From the NCBI GenBank assembly GCA_007127595.1, contig SKZA01000346.1, positions 1 to 6,002 of the forward strand: a stretch of DNA of 6,002 bases, in the 5' to 3' direction. Numbering within the stretch: position 1 is the first letter of the stretch; every line of letters starts with the position of its first letter. This document shows, one piece after another, positions 1 through 6,002 of this stretch. A program made the position numbers and the translations under genes. The DNA comes from Kiritimatiellia bacterium (lineage in GTDB: Bacteria > Verrucomicrobiota > Kiritimatiellia > SLAD01). A model generated the notes under the pieces. The model was not told the DNA's origin, did no database searches, and worked only from the letters and a program-made list of their open reading frames with translations.

Positions 1-1029
1 CATAACAAAGGCCATGCCCAGCAGTCCGTTCATGCTCAGTACATGCAGGCGGCGTTTGACATAAAAGGATTCATCGTCCACCACCGCCAGACTGATTCCT
101 TCCGGTAATCGGTCGCTCTCCGCCGCCACGATCGCTTTCACGGCGTCGGCCACCCGAATGGTGTCCGCGCGATCTTTCTTCCTGATACCCAGCAGCACGG
201 CGCGGTTCCCATTGGCCCGCAGGTAGATGGTATCCTCCTCAAAAACGCGCTGCACGGTGGCGACGTCGCGCACGCGCACGTGCCGCCCGTCGGCGTCGGA
301 CCGCACAATCACGGCGCCGATTTCCTCTTCATCATGGAATCGGCCGATGGTCCGCAAGACCAGGTCGCGCGCATTGGAACGAATCTTTCCGCCGGGCAGA
401 TTGATATTTCGCAAAGCCAGCGCCCGGCTGATGTCGAGAACGGAGAGTTCGTACGCGTCCAGGCGGGCCGGATCCGGCTCGACCCAGAATTCCTCGTCGC
501 GCCAACCCGAACGCTGCACGCTGCCGACATCGGGGTGTTGTTCAAAGAGGGACTTCAAATACTCGGCGTATGCCCGCACCTCGCGTTCGGGGGCGCCCCC
601 CGCTACCGCGACACGAATGACCGGGCCTTGCGTCGTCAAAATGGTGATATCCGGATCCTGCGCTTCCGCTGGAAAATCCGTGATCTGATCCACTTGCCGC
701 TGTATTTCATTGATTATCCGATCCTTATCGGCGGCCTCCGGATCGATTTCCACTACGACCAGCGATACGCCTTCAATGGAGCTTGAGGTGTATCTGTTCA
801 GCCCATCAATTTCACGGAGGACGTCTTCGATTTGGACGGTGACCAGATCTTCGACCTCTTCCGGCGATGCGTTTGGGTAGGCTGTCGTGATGGTCACAAG
901 GTCGAGCGGGATCTCGGGGAAGACTTCCCGTTGCATATCCGAAACGATGATGATCCCGGCCACAATGACTACCAGGGTCAACATGTTCCCGAATATCGAA
1001 TGCCGGACGGAAAATTCAGGAATATTCAC
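1..1029 (-). CDS. RND family efflux pump permease (HAE1/AcrB-like), N-terminal part
   Basis: Proton-driven inner-membrane pump subunit of a tripartite efflux system. The first 343 codons are present; the family is usually about 1000-1050 residues, so two thirds lie left of the window. Residues about 13-30 form the first transmembrane helix after the short cytoplasmic start MNIPEFSVRHSIFGN. Next comes the hallmark periplasmic entry REVFPEIPLDLVTITTAYPN (34-53), then ASPEEVEDLVTVQIEDVL and the GVSLVVVEID strand of the porter domain. RSNARDLVLRTIGRF (217-231) and HVRVRDVATV (250-259) are typical of the second porter repeat. Transmembrane helix 2 begins near residue 331. The GTG start is chosen because it overlaps the channel gene's stop as GTGA and follows a good GGGGAG ribosome site. 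The frame is intact with no frameshift. The substrate cannot be read from this part; drugs, bile-acid-like compounds, lipids or metals are all possible, though the sequence looks more like HAE1 than the CusA metal type. Confidence 0.93.
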   Translation of the reverse strand, partial: MNIPEFSVRHSIFGNMLTLVVIVAGIIIVSDMQREVFPEIPLDLVTITTAYPNASPEEVEDLVTVQIEDVLREIDGLNRYTSSSIEGVSLVVVEIDPEAADKDRIINEIQRQVDQITDFPAEAQDPDITILTTQGPVIRVAVAGGAPEREVRAYAEYLKSLFEQHPDVGSVQRSGWRDEEFWVEPDPARLDAYELSVLDISRALALRNINLPGGKIRSNARDLVLRTIGRFHDEEEIGAVIVRSDADGRHVRVRDVATVQRVFEEDTIYLRANGNRAVLLGIRKKDRADTIRVADAVKAIVAAESDRLPEGISLAVVDDESFYVKRRLHVLSMNGLLGMAFVM

Positions 1030-2507
1030 GGCTGCTCCCCACTCGGCGCAACGAGAAGGCCTTGGGCCAGCAAGAGCGCGGCCTGAGCTTTCTCATACCG
1101 TGCCCATGCCGCAATGCTGGCGTGTTCCGCCCATTCGACATCTTCCTGATAACGAATGACGGTTTCCGTGGCGCTACGGCCTTGCTCCAACTTTTCCTGC
1201 TCCAGGTGGCGTTTCCGTTTATGCAAGGCCAGCGCGCGGCGCGTGGCGGACACTTCCTCTGCGGCCGTGGCGACGCCGCGCGTGGTTTCTCGTATCTCGC
1301 GAGCGATCACGCGCAAGTGTTCGGTGCGCTCCCGCTCCAACAGTTCCTGACGCCATTGGGCTTGCTTTAAGCGGCTCCGCTCCGCTCTGCGTTGTAGCGG
1401 CATCTCGAACTGCAGGCCGATCGACCAAACCGATTCGCTCATCCCCGTGGCGTCCCCAAAAGTCTCGCCGGAATCGCCGATCCCGTAACTTGCGCCAACG
1501 GCCAGGGCCGGGCGGGACGCTTGCCGCGCCGCGGTCTCGTCGAAGTCGGCTGCGCGAATTTGCGAGGTCAGCGCCTTTAAATCCGGTCGGGTCGATACCG
1601 CAAGGTCAAAGGCCTTCTCGCTCGGGACGGTTTCCTGCGCGTCAAAATCGGACGGCGGATCAGGGAAACGTAAGATTGTTTCATCCCACTGCTCTTGCGG
1701 CAAGCCGATCAAGGCGAATATACGTTCTCGCGTGTCTGTGACCGCGGCGCGCCCCGCCAGGACTTCCACCTCGCGTGTGGCTAGCGCGGCCTCGGCCGCC
1801 AACACGTCGGTCTCGTCCATTAAATTGTCGCGCCATCGGGCGCGGTTCACGTCCAGTAATTGACGCGCCCATTCCAAGGCGTGGACATTCGCTTGATGCG
1901 ACTGATCCGCAACGAAGGCGTCCCAGAAAAGGGAATGTACCAGGCCCGCTACGGCTTGACGGGCATCGTCATAGTGGTATTGGGCGGCGGCGACCCGGCC
2001 GACGGCGGATTCGCGTTGCGCCCGGTTCAAAGCCCCCCATGCATTGCGCCAGAGGGGTTGCGTCAGGGATACGCGGAGGACGGAAGTATGGCGATCTGCG
2101 GCGAAGGGGAACGCCGCGTCCGATGGAGGAAAGCGAAACCGATTGAAGTCCGCCCCCACCTCGAGGATCGTGCCGCTGTCCAACATACGCGAGATCCCGG
2201 ATTCGATGACGGTACTGCGCGACGAATCGAGAAACGGATTTCCGCCGGTTGGTAGCGAGGAATCCTCGTATTGTCCGCGTGCGCGCAGCATCGTGTCAAA
2301 CACGCCCTCGACTTCGTGCACACGCTCTCGGGCGATCCATTGCTCGATCCGGGCATGGATGACAGGGGTACTTTCCTTCATGGCCCATTGCACGCAATCG
2401 TCCAGCGTCAAAGCGGCCGGCATTTCAGCACACACATCGAGCGCCCAGAGCAAGGCGAAGACCAAGGGATACCAAGCTGAGTACGATTCGGATTTCACGC
2501 AAAACAT
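1026..2507 (-). CDS. TolC-like outer-membrane efflux protein
   Basis: Outer-membrane channel of a tripartite efflux system, forming a trimeric beta-barrel with a long alpha-helical periplasmic tunnel. The ATG at 2507 gives 493 residues, normal for the family. Residues 1-27 look like a signal peptide: a lysine near the start, a hydrophobic stretch LVFALLWAL, then a DVCA cleavage site. The cysteine is not in a proper lipobox, so a lipoprotein is unlikely. The mature protein opens with LTLDDCVQWAM (from about 33), the usual first helix. SLTQPLWRN (147-155) is the classic OEP strand motif, and WSIGLQFEMPL then RAERSRLKQAQ (361-384) mark the second half of the internally duplicated OEP domain. Long Arg/Glu/Ala-rich coiled helices lie between. 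An in-frame TTG at 2534 would add nine residues and make the leader unusually long; neither start has a clear ribosome site. The stop overlaps the pump's start. Confidence 0.92.
   Translation of the reverse strand: MFCVKSESYSAWYPLVFALLWALDVCAEMPAALTLDDCVQWAMKESTPVIHARIEQWIARERVHEVEGVFDTMLRARGQYEDSSLPTGGNPFLDSSRSTVIESGISRMLDSGTILEVGADFNRFRFPPSDAAFPFAADRHTSVLRVSLTQPLWRNAWGALNRAQRESAVGRVAAAQYHYDDARQAVAGLVHSLFWDAFVADQSHQANVHALEWARQLLDVNRARWRDNLMDETDVLAAEAALATREVEVLAGRAAVTDTRERIFALIGLPQEQWDETILRFPDPPSDFDAQETVPSEKAFDLAVSTRPDLKALTSQIRAADFDETAARQASRPALAVGASYGIGDSGETFGDATGMSESVWSIGLQFEMPLQRRAERSRLKQAQWRQELLERERTEHLRVIAREIRETTRGVATAAEEVSATRRALALHKRKRHLEQEKLEQGRSATETVIRYQEDVEWAEHASIAAWARYEKAQAALLLAQGLLVAPSGEQP
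1035..1040 (-). promoter_or_regulatory. Shine-Dalgarno site (GGGGAG) for the pump gene, inside the channel gene
   Basis: Read on the minus strand, GGGGAG lies five bases before the GTG start at 1029, inside the last codons of the channel gene. The start and the upstream stop share the bases GTGA (1029-1026). This site decides the GTG start and indicates translational coupling, with ribosomes ending the channel re-initiating on the pump. It is the only strong ribosome site among the four genes of the window. Confidence 0.7.
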
Positions 2508-2592
2508 AATCACATACGTCGTCGTAATCCGCAAAAACTGAATCGTTAAATCACCGTGCCGGATTCCGCGCTGACACAGCCGGACCGATGCC

Positions 2593-3489
2593 TCAGGATT
2601 CTACCGTTCCGGGGGATTCCAGTACCGTTTCCGAAGCCCGACGGCCGTAGCGGACGATCATAAACGTGCCGCTCACAAACATGAGGAGGCTGTAGACGAC
2701 GGCGGGCACGGCGATGCGCGCGCTACCGAGGATCCCCAGCGCGATCGCCAGGGCCAGCGTCCCGTTCTGGATGCCGGACTCGACGGAGATGGAGATGCGT
2801 TGTCGCAGCGGTAAACCCCAGACTGCCGCCATGGCGAATCCGAGGCTCATGGTCACGACGTTTAATGCCAGCACCGCCCAGCCCGCGTCGGCGAACTGGC
2901 CCGCGAGGTCCTCCTCCTGCAGGACGGCGGCAAGAATGACGAGCGCGAGAAAGACAATGGAAATGACATTTACCGGTTTGCCCATGCGCGTGGAAAAGGC
3001 CGGCTTCTTTACGCGTACCAACATACCGATTGAAATCGGGATGATGGTCACGAGCATGAGCTGGAATACCGTGCGCCAGAAGGGCAGGTGAATCGCGGTT
3101 TCGCCGCCCGCCATGAACAGGCCCATGGAAGTGCCGACGATGAGCGGGATGGTGAAGACGGTGACCACGCTGGCGACGGCGGTGAGGGTGACGGACAGGG
3201 CTGTGTCGCCTTTGGACAGGTGCGCGATCATGTTCGATGTCGGGCCGCCGGGACAGGCGGCGATGAGCATGAGGCCGACGGCCAGTTCGGCGGAGAGGCG
3301 GAACACAAAGACCAGCCCGAAGGCGATGATCGGGAGTAGCAACAACTGGTTGAACAATCCGATCAGCTTTGCTTTCGGCGCCATGACCACGCGTTTGAAA
3401 TCGGCGACGGTCAGGCTCAAACCCATGCCGAACATGATGATCATGAGCGCCAGCGGCAGAAAGATGGTTTTAAGGAAATCGTCAGGCAT
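2593..3489 (-). CDS. Bile acid:sodium symporter (BASS) family transporter
   Basis: Polytopic inner-membrane transporter of 298 residues, full length for bacterial BASS proteins, with roughly nine or ten hydrophobic segments. Family members couple sodium entry to uptake of bile acids or other organic anions such as pyruvate, pantothenate or sulfonated compounds; the substrate here is not readable. The core motifs are intact: ACPGGPTSN (78-86) and ESGIQN (237-242). By spacing against the Neisseria ASBT structure, S85, N86, S99, T103, E237 and Q241 match the sodium-ligand positions, so the protein should be active. The ATG at 3489 gives a sensible start just before the first helix, although no Shine-Dalgarno site is seen upstream. 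The gene ends 85 bases before the channel gene's ATG, on the same strand, and could head the operon. The last 20 or so residues form a polar tail. Confidence 0.93.
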   Translation of the reverse strand: MPDDFLKTIFLPLALMIIMFGMGLSLTVADFKRVVMAPKAKLIGLFNQLLLLPIIAFGLVFVFRLSAELAVGLMLIAACPGGPTSNMIAHLSKGDTALSVTLTAVASVVTVFTIPLIVGTSMGLFMAGGETAIHLPFWRTVFQLMLVTIIPISIGMLVRVKKPAFSTRMGKPVNVISIVFLALVILAAVLQEEDLAGQFADAGWAVLALNVVTMSLGFAMAAVWGLPLRQRISISVESGIQNGTLALAIALGILGSARIAVPAVVYSLLMFVSGTFMIVRYGRRASETVLESPGTVES

Positions 3490-3538
3490 GCGCGGAGTGT
3501 GGCAAGGCGGCGGTGCTCGTGTCCAGAGAGAAAGGGTC

Positions 3539-3594
3539 GGACGGTAGGACGGTTGGACTGTTGGACTGTTGGACGGTAGGACGGTAGGATGGGT
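3539..3594. repeat. Seven tandem copies of an 8-base repeat
   Basis: The units are exactly eight bases with no indels: GGACGGTA, GGACGGTT, GGACTGTT twice, GGACGGTA twice, and a diverged last copy GGATGGGT. The consensus is GGACKGTW; on the other strand it reads WACMGTCC. The period is not a multiple of three, and the array lies 50 bases upstream of the symporter start, so it is not coding. Both slipped-strand expansion and a dispersed low-complexity family would explain it. Confidence 0.9.
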
Positions 3595-3665
3595 GCAAGG
3601 GTTCGGGGTTCAGTCCGCGCCCCGCCGGCGCCCGGATTTTTCGAGTATGAGAAACCTCGTAAATT

Positions 3666-3757
3666 GGAGCGTGGGTGTGTCCCGCTTCGGGACCACCCGC
3701 AGGGCTTTGTCGCAATCCCTGCGGCTGGTCCTCCTTCGTCGGGCACAGCCGCGCTCC
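3666..3757. repeat. Nested, mutually exclusive inverted repeats (structured element)
   Basis: Hairpin A pairs 3673-3684 with 3688-3698, giving 11 base pairs with one bulged T and a CTT loop. Hairpin B pairs 3690-3704 with 3717-3731, matching at 14 of 15 positions around a 12-base loop that itself holds TTG/CAA. Hairpin C pairs GCGGCTG (3721-3727) with CAGCCGC (3746-3752) perfectly. A shares bases with B, and B shares bases with C, so B competes with A plus C. GGAGCG (3666-3671) can pair with CGCTCC (3752-3757) and close the whole element, apart from one base shared with C. No T-run follows on either strand, so this is not a simple terminator. It could be a dispersed palindromic element of REP or MITE type, or a structured leader RNA; the sequence alone does not decide. 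Confidence 0.7.
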
Positions 3758-3790
3758 GGAACAAGGCTTCACACACAAGGGTACGGGGAA

Positions 3791-3806
3791 TAGGGCGTCG
3801 CCCCTA
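3791..3806. repeat. Short GC-rich palindrome
   Basis: The bases TAGGGCGTCGCCCCTA pair as TAGGG with CCCTA, plus an inner C-G pair if one C is bulged, leaving a tiny GTC loop. Short palindromes of this kind are common in dispersed intergenic repeats. It is followed by CCAGTCTTTTA, and the T-run is short and displaced, so a terminator function is doubtful. Confidence 0.45.
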
Positions 3807-3862
3807 CCAGTCTTTTATCCGTCCGCTTCTCTTCCTCTTGCCAATAACACATGACCAATTTT

Positions 3863-3891
3863 CAATAACCGTTCCCTTCCGTGGTTATAAA
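3863..3891 (+). promoter_or_regulatory. Weak promoter candidate for the AsmA-like gene
   Basis: TATAAA at 3886-3891 matches five of six bases of a sigma-70 -10 box and lies in the most AT-rich part of the gap. The sequence 17 bases upstream (CAATAA, 3863-3868) is a poor -35 box. A second option is TTGCCA (3838-3843) with TTCAAT (3861-3866) at 17-base spacing, each matching four of six or so. Either would give a leader of roughly 90 to 120 bases. The consensus of this organism's sigma factor is unknown. Confidence 0.25.
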
Positions 3892-3985
3892 CTTGATTGC
3901 CATCGAAAGTTGTTGAACATCTGCGATGAGATCAGGGTCGAATGCAGGCCGATAGGAAACCAATCACCCTTGCCCGGAATGCCGC

Positions 3986-6002
3986 ATGAAAAAAGCGCTG
4001 AAAATTATACTTATCCTCGTCGTTGTCCTCCTCATCGTGGTCGTTTGTTCCGTTGCCATACTGCTCGCCAGTCCGGGTGCGCAGACCTCGTTGGCGAAAC
4101 GGTTTCTGCCGGAGGGCGTGTCCATCGAGAAAGTCCATCTCGGATGGTCCGGCCTGATGGTGGAAGGCGTCGCCGTCATCCAGGAAGAAATGGATGTCCA
4201 GGTGGAAAAGGTTCGCGGCGACTTTTCCCTGTTGCGCACGCTCACGCGTCGGCATCTGGACATGAGCGAACTTTCCGTATCCGGCGTACGTGTGGATTTG
4301 AGCCGGATGGAGCCGGTGGTCGAACCACCGCCCGAAGTGCCGCGTCCTCCGCGCGTCCCGCCCCCCGAACCGCCGCCCGTCCCGGAGCCGGATCCGGACG
4401 TCGTAGAATTGCCTTGGGAGGAGTTAGCCGCATTCGACGGTCTGTTTCACGAGGACATCCAGTGGCCGCCGGTGTCGATCGGCGTTCTTTCCGCCGACGT
4501 CGTTATCCTGCTGCCCGGTGGCGAGCAGGAGGTTAAACTCCAGCTTGCAGGTGAGAACCTGCGAGCCGACGCCGATCCGCAACTCCGCGCGGATGTCGAG
4601 TACGCCGATGTCACCGAAGACGCCGCACTTCGCCATGCTTCGATCCGGAAGACCCTGACGCTTTCGCTTTCGCCGGACGGGATTATCAAGGGCGCGCGCC
4701 TTGACGCGCACGCCGAAGCCGAAGTACTCGTGGAAGAGCGTCACGAAAGCCACGCGCTCGCTCTGTTGGTTGATCTCCGGCAAAAGGATGACGCGTCCGG
4801 AGAGTCCTATGCGCTGAACGTCACACTCGATCCGGACGGCGCTTCGCAGGAACTGGCTTCTTTGGACGCGTGGTATGCCTACGAGGACCGGGCGTTTGCC
4901 GGCGATTGGGCGTTGGCGATGGATACCCGCGCGGCGGGTGCAATGGTCGACCCGGTCCTGCAGGGCGCTTGGGCGACCTTACAGGCGGGTGGTTCCTTCG
5001 ACCTCAATCCCGCCGCTGAGCGTTTCGCCGCGCGCGGTCAGGCGACGGTGCGCGCCGAGCAGCTGGATTTGATTCAACCCGAGTTGGAGAGCGTTCCGAC
5101 CTTCCTGCTGGAAGCGGAGTTTGATCTTGCGGCCGCCGACACCCGTATCGAAGTCAAATCGTTACGTGCGGAACTCTCCGCGCCCGCGGACACCGTATTG
5201 GTCGCCTTGCGGGCGGAACAACCTTTTGGGTTCGATCTTGCCATGGGCGAACCTGATTTCGGTGATCCCGACGCGCCACTCGTGCGCCTTGCGCTGTCCG
5301 GCTTGCCGGTGGACCTGGTGAACGCCTTCCTTCCCGATATGCGGATCGCGCTGGCATCCCTTTCCGGCGAAATGCTGGTGCGTGGAACCGATGAGGACCT
5401 TCGCCTGGACACTTCGCGCCCTCTTACCCTGCAGGGCTTCTACCTCGAACAGGACGGGCAACCGGTTCTGGAGGATCTGACGCTGGTCATGGCGCCGTCG
5501 CTCGTTTACAGGGAAAACCAAGTGACGTTCGATCTGGGCTCCCTGAAATTGAGCCGCGGCGATAAGCCGTTGCTGGAGCTCGCCGTCCGTGGATCCGCCA
5601 CGGACCTCGATGCGGAGGAACCGCATTTCGATATCTCTGCCGAGTGGGATGCGTGGCCGGCCGATCTGCTCGCGCAGCCGGTCGCCGACCCGTTCCGTAA
5701 TCTGACGGAAGGAAGTCTCACAGGCATGTTCAACGCCTCCGGCGTGGCGTCGGACATCAAGGCCGATCTCGAACTGGCCCTCGCCGATCTGGTGCTCGCT
5801 GATGACGGACGCCGGATCGATCGCGTTATGTTAAAGGCCGACGTGCGGGTCGAGGACGCGCCCCACATCCGTGTGGTCGGACCGGTGAGCGTGCGGGTGG
5901 GGGACGAAAACACCGATCTTGAACTTGATCTGGAGTTGTGGCCCGGCGACGAAACGCTGCGCGTGGAGGTCAAGGGGCGGGGCGACAAGGTGTTTGTCGA
6001 AC
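3986..6002 (+). CDS. Large AsmA-like membrane-anchored envelope protein, N-terminal part
   Basis: Membrane-anchored periplasmic protein; 672 codons are present and the frame is still open at the right edge. It starts MKKALK, then a single hydrophobic helix (about 7-28), giving an inside-to-outside signal anchor. The next block has the AsmA-type pattern: FLPEGVSIEKVHLGWSGL followed by VEGVAVIQEE, then DLSRMEP. Residues 110-137 are proline-rich, with 16 prolines in 28 residues and three PPP runs, resembling a TonB spacer. The rest is a long series of alternating beta-strands with acidic loops and recurring small units such as SLTGMFNASGVASDIKADLELALADL, shared by AsmA, TamB and DUF748 proteins. 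Relatives bridge or tether across the periplasm and affect lipid transport and outer-membrane assembly; the exact role here is inferred. The ATG at 3986 has only a weak GGA site eight to ten bases upstream, but it sits right at the charged start of the anchor. No close family name can be assigned, and AsmA-like is the best fit. Confidence 0.75.
   Translation, partial: MKKALKIILILVVVLLIVVVCSVAILLASPGAQTSLAKRFLPEGVSIEKVHLGWSGLMVEGVAVIQEEMDVQVEKVRGDFSLLRTLTRRHLDMSELSVSGVRVDLSRMEPVVEPPPEVPRPPRVPPPEPPPVPEPDPDVVELPWEELAAFDGLFHEDIQWPPVSIGVLSADVVILLPGGEQEVKLQLAGENLRADADPQLRADVEYADVTEDAALRHASIRKTLTLSLSPDGIIKGARLDAHAEAEVLVEERHESHALALLVDLRQKDDASGESYALNVTLDPDGASQELASLDAWYAYEDRAFAGDWALAMDTRAAGAMVDPVLQGAWATLQAGGSFDLNPAAERFAARGQATVRAEQLDLIQPELESVPTFLLEAEFDLAAADTRIEVKSLRAELSAPADTVLVALRAEQPFGFDLAMGEPDFGDPDAPLVRLALSGLPVDLVNAFLPDMRIALASLSGEMLVRGTDEDLRLDTSRPLTLQGFYLEQDGQPVLEDLTLVMAPSLVYRENQVTFDLGSLKLSRGDKPLLELAVRGSATDLDAEEPHFDISAEWDAWPADLLAQPVADPFRNLTEGSLTGMFNASGVASDIKADLELALADLVLADDGRRIDRVMLKADVRVEDAPHIRVVGPVSVRVGDENTDLELDLELWPGDETLRVEVKGRGDKVFVE
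4313..4396 (+). other. Proline-rich spacer of the AsmA-like protein (residues 110-137)
   Basis: Sixteen of 28 residues are proline, alternating with acidic residues and valine, with triprolines at 114-116, 125-127 and 129-131. Such a stretch forms an extended polyproline rod and would separate the membrane-proximal block from the beta-rich body. Triprolines normally stall ribosomes unless elongation factor P is present. Confidence 0.85.

Larger units (their letters stand above)
3490..3985. other. Divergent intergenic region filled with repeats
   Basis: This is a 496-base gap between the leftward symporter and the rightward AsmA-like gene. Open frames exist on both strands but they run through tandem repeats and hairpins, have low-complexity translations and resemble no protein, so I call none. 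The left part, up to about 3810, is GC-rich and holds the octamer array, the nested inverted repeats and a small palindrome. The right part, about 3808-3970, is richer in A and T and is the likely promoter side for the rightward gene. No convincing promoter for the leftward genes was seen. Confidence 0.75.

Noticed and set aside
227..786. Two long plus-strand open frames opposite the pump gene
   Set aside because: They are antisense to a clearly recognised RND coding frame, their translations are Arg/Ser-rich or unrecognisable, and long antisense frames are expected in GC-rich DNA.
2465..2507. Possible lipoprotein signal in the channel protein because of a cysteine near the end of the leader
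   Set aside because: The residues before the cysteine are LDV, which lacks the small residue needed at position -1 of a lipobox. An ordinary signal peptidase I site fits better.
2570..2580. Small hairpin GCTG-ACA-CAGC between the symporter and channel genes
   Set aside because: A four-base-pair stem with no T-run is within chance expectation and does not support a terminator splitting the operon.
3617..3641. Terminator-like GCGCC/GGCGC stem followed by TTTTT on the plus strand
   Set aside because: The stem is only five base pairs and is separated from the T-run by five bases. No rightward gene ends upstream of it, so a terminator would have nothing obvious to stop.
3441..3778. Minus-strand frames of about 100 codons upstream of the symporter
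   Set aside because: Their translations contain the octamer array (SYRPTVQQSN-type text) and hairpin sequence. They look like translated repeats, not genes.
3589..4536. A 315-codon plus-strand frame spanning the gap and the start of the AsmA-like gene
   Set aside because: It runs through the hairpin element and then out of frame through the AsmA-like gene. Its later part is Arg/Gly/Ala-rich shadow sequence, with no recognisable motif.

Overview
The window comes from a GC-rich Gram-negative bacterium. That much is firm, because it encodes a TolC-type outer-membrane channel, an RND inner-membrane pump and an AsmA-like envelope protein. The phylum cannot be fixed from the sequence. The AsmA-like architecture, the dispersed-type intergenic repeats and the mostly poor Shine-Dalgarno sites would suit the Planctomycetes-Verrucomicrobia-Chlamydiae (PVC) group or a similar environmental lineage, but this is only an impression.

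Layout. Positions 1 to 3489 hold three genes on the minus strand, transcribed from right to left. They are a BASS-family sodium symporter (2593-3489), a TolC-like outer-membrane efflux protein (1026-2507, possibly starting at 2534), and the N-terminal third of an RND/HAE1-type pump (1-1029), which runs off the left edge. The channel and pump genes overlap by four bases (GTGA), so they are almost certainly co-transcribed and translationally coupled. The symporter lies only 85 bases upstream of the channel gene and may share the transcript. No periplasmic adaptor (HlyD/AcrA type) is visible. If there is one next door, it must lie beyond position 1 or upstream on another unit.

Positions 3490 to 3985 form a 496-base gap between divergent genes. 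It contains no convincing gene but has an unusual pile of repeats: seven tandem copies of an 8-base unit (3539-3594), a roughly 90-base element of nested, mutually exclusive inverted repeats (3666-3757), and a short GC-rich palindrome (3791-3806). An AT-richer stretch follows and probably carries the promoter of the rightward gene.

Positions 3986 to 6002 hold the first 672 codons of a large rightward gene for a membrane-anchored AsmA-like protein. It has an N-terminal transmembrane helix and a TonB-like proline-rich spacer, and it continues past the right edge.

Taken together this is a cell-envelope and transport region: a tripartite efflux pump lacking its adaptor in view, an organic-anion importer, and an envelope protein of the family that spans or tethers in the periplasm. 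I see no defence system, mobile-element gene, rRNA, tRNA or CRISPR. The protein families are ordinary. The least explained part is the repeat-filled gap.
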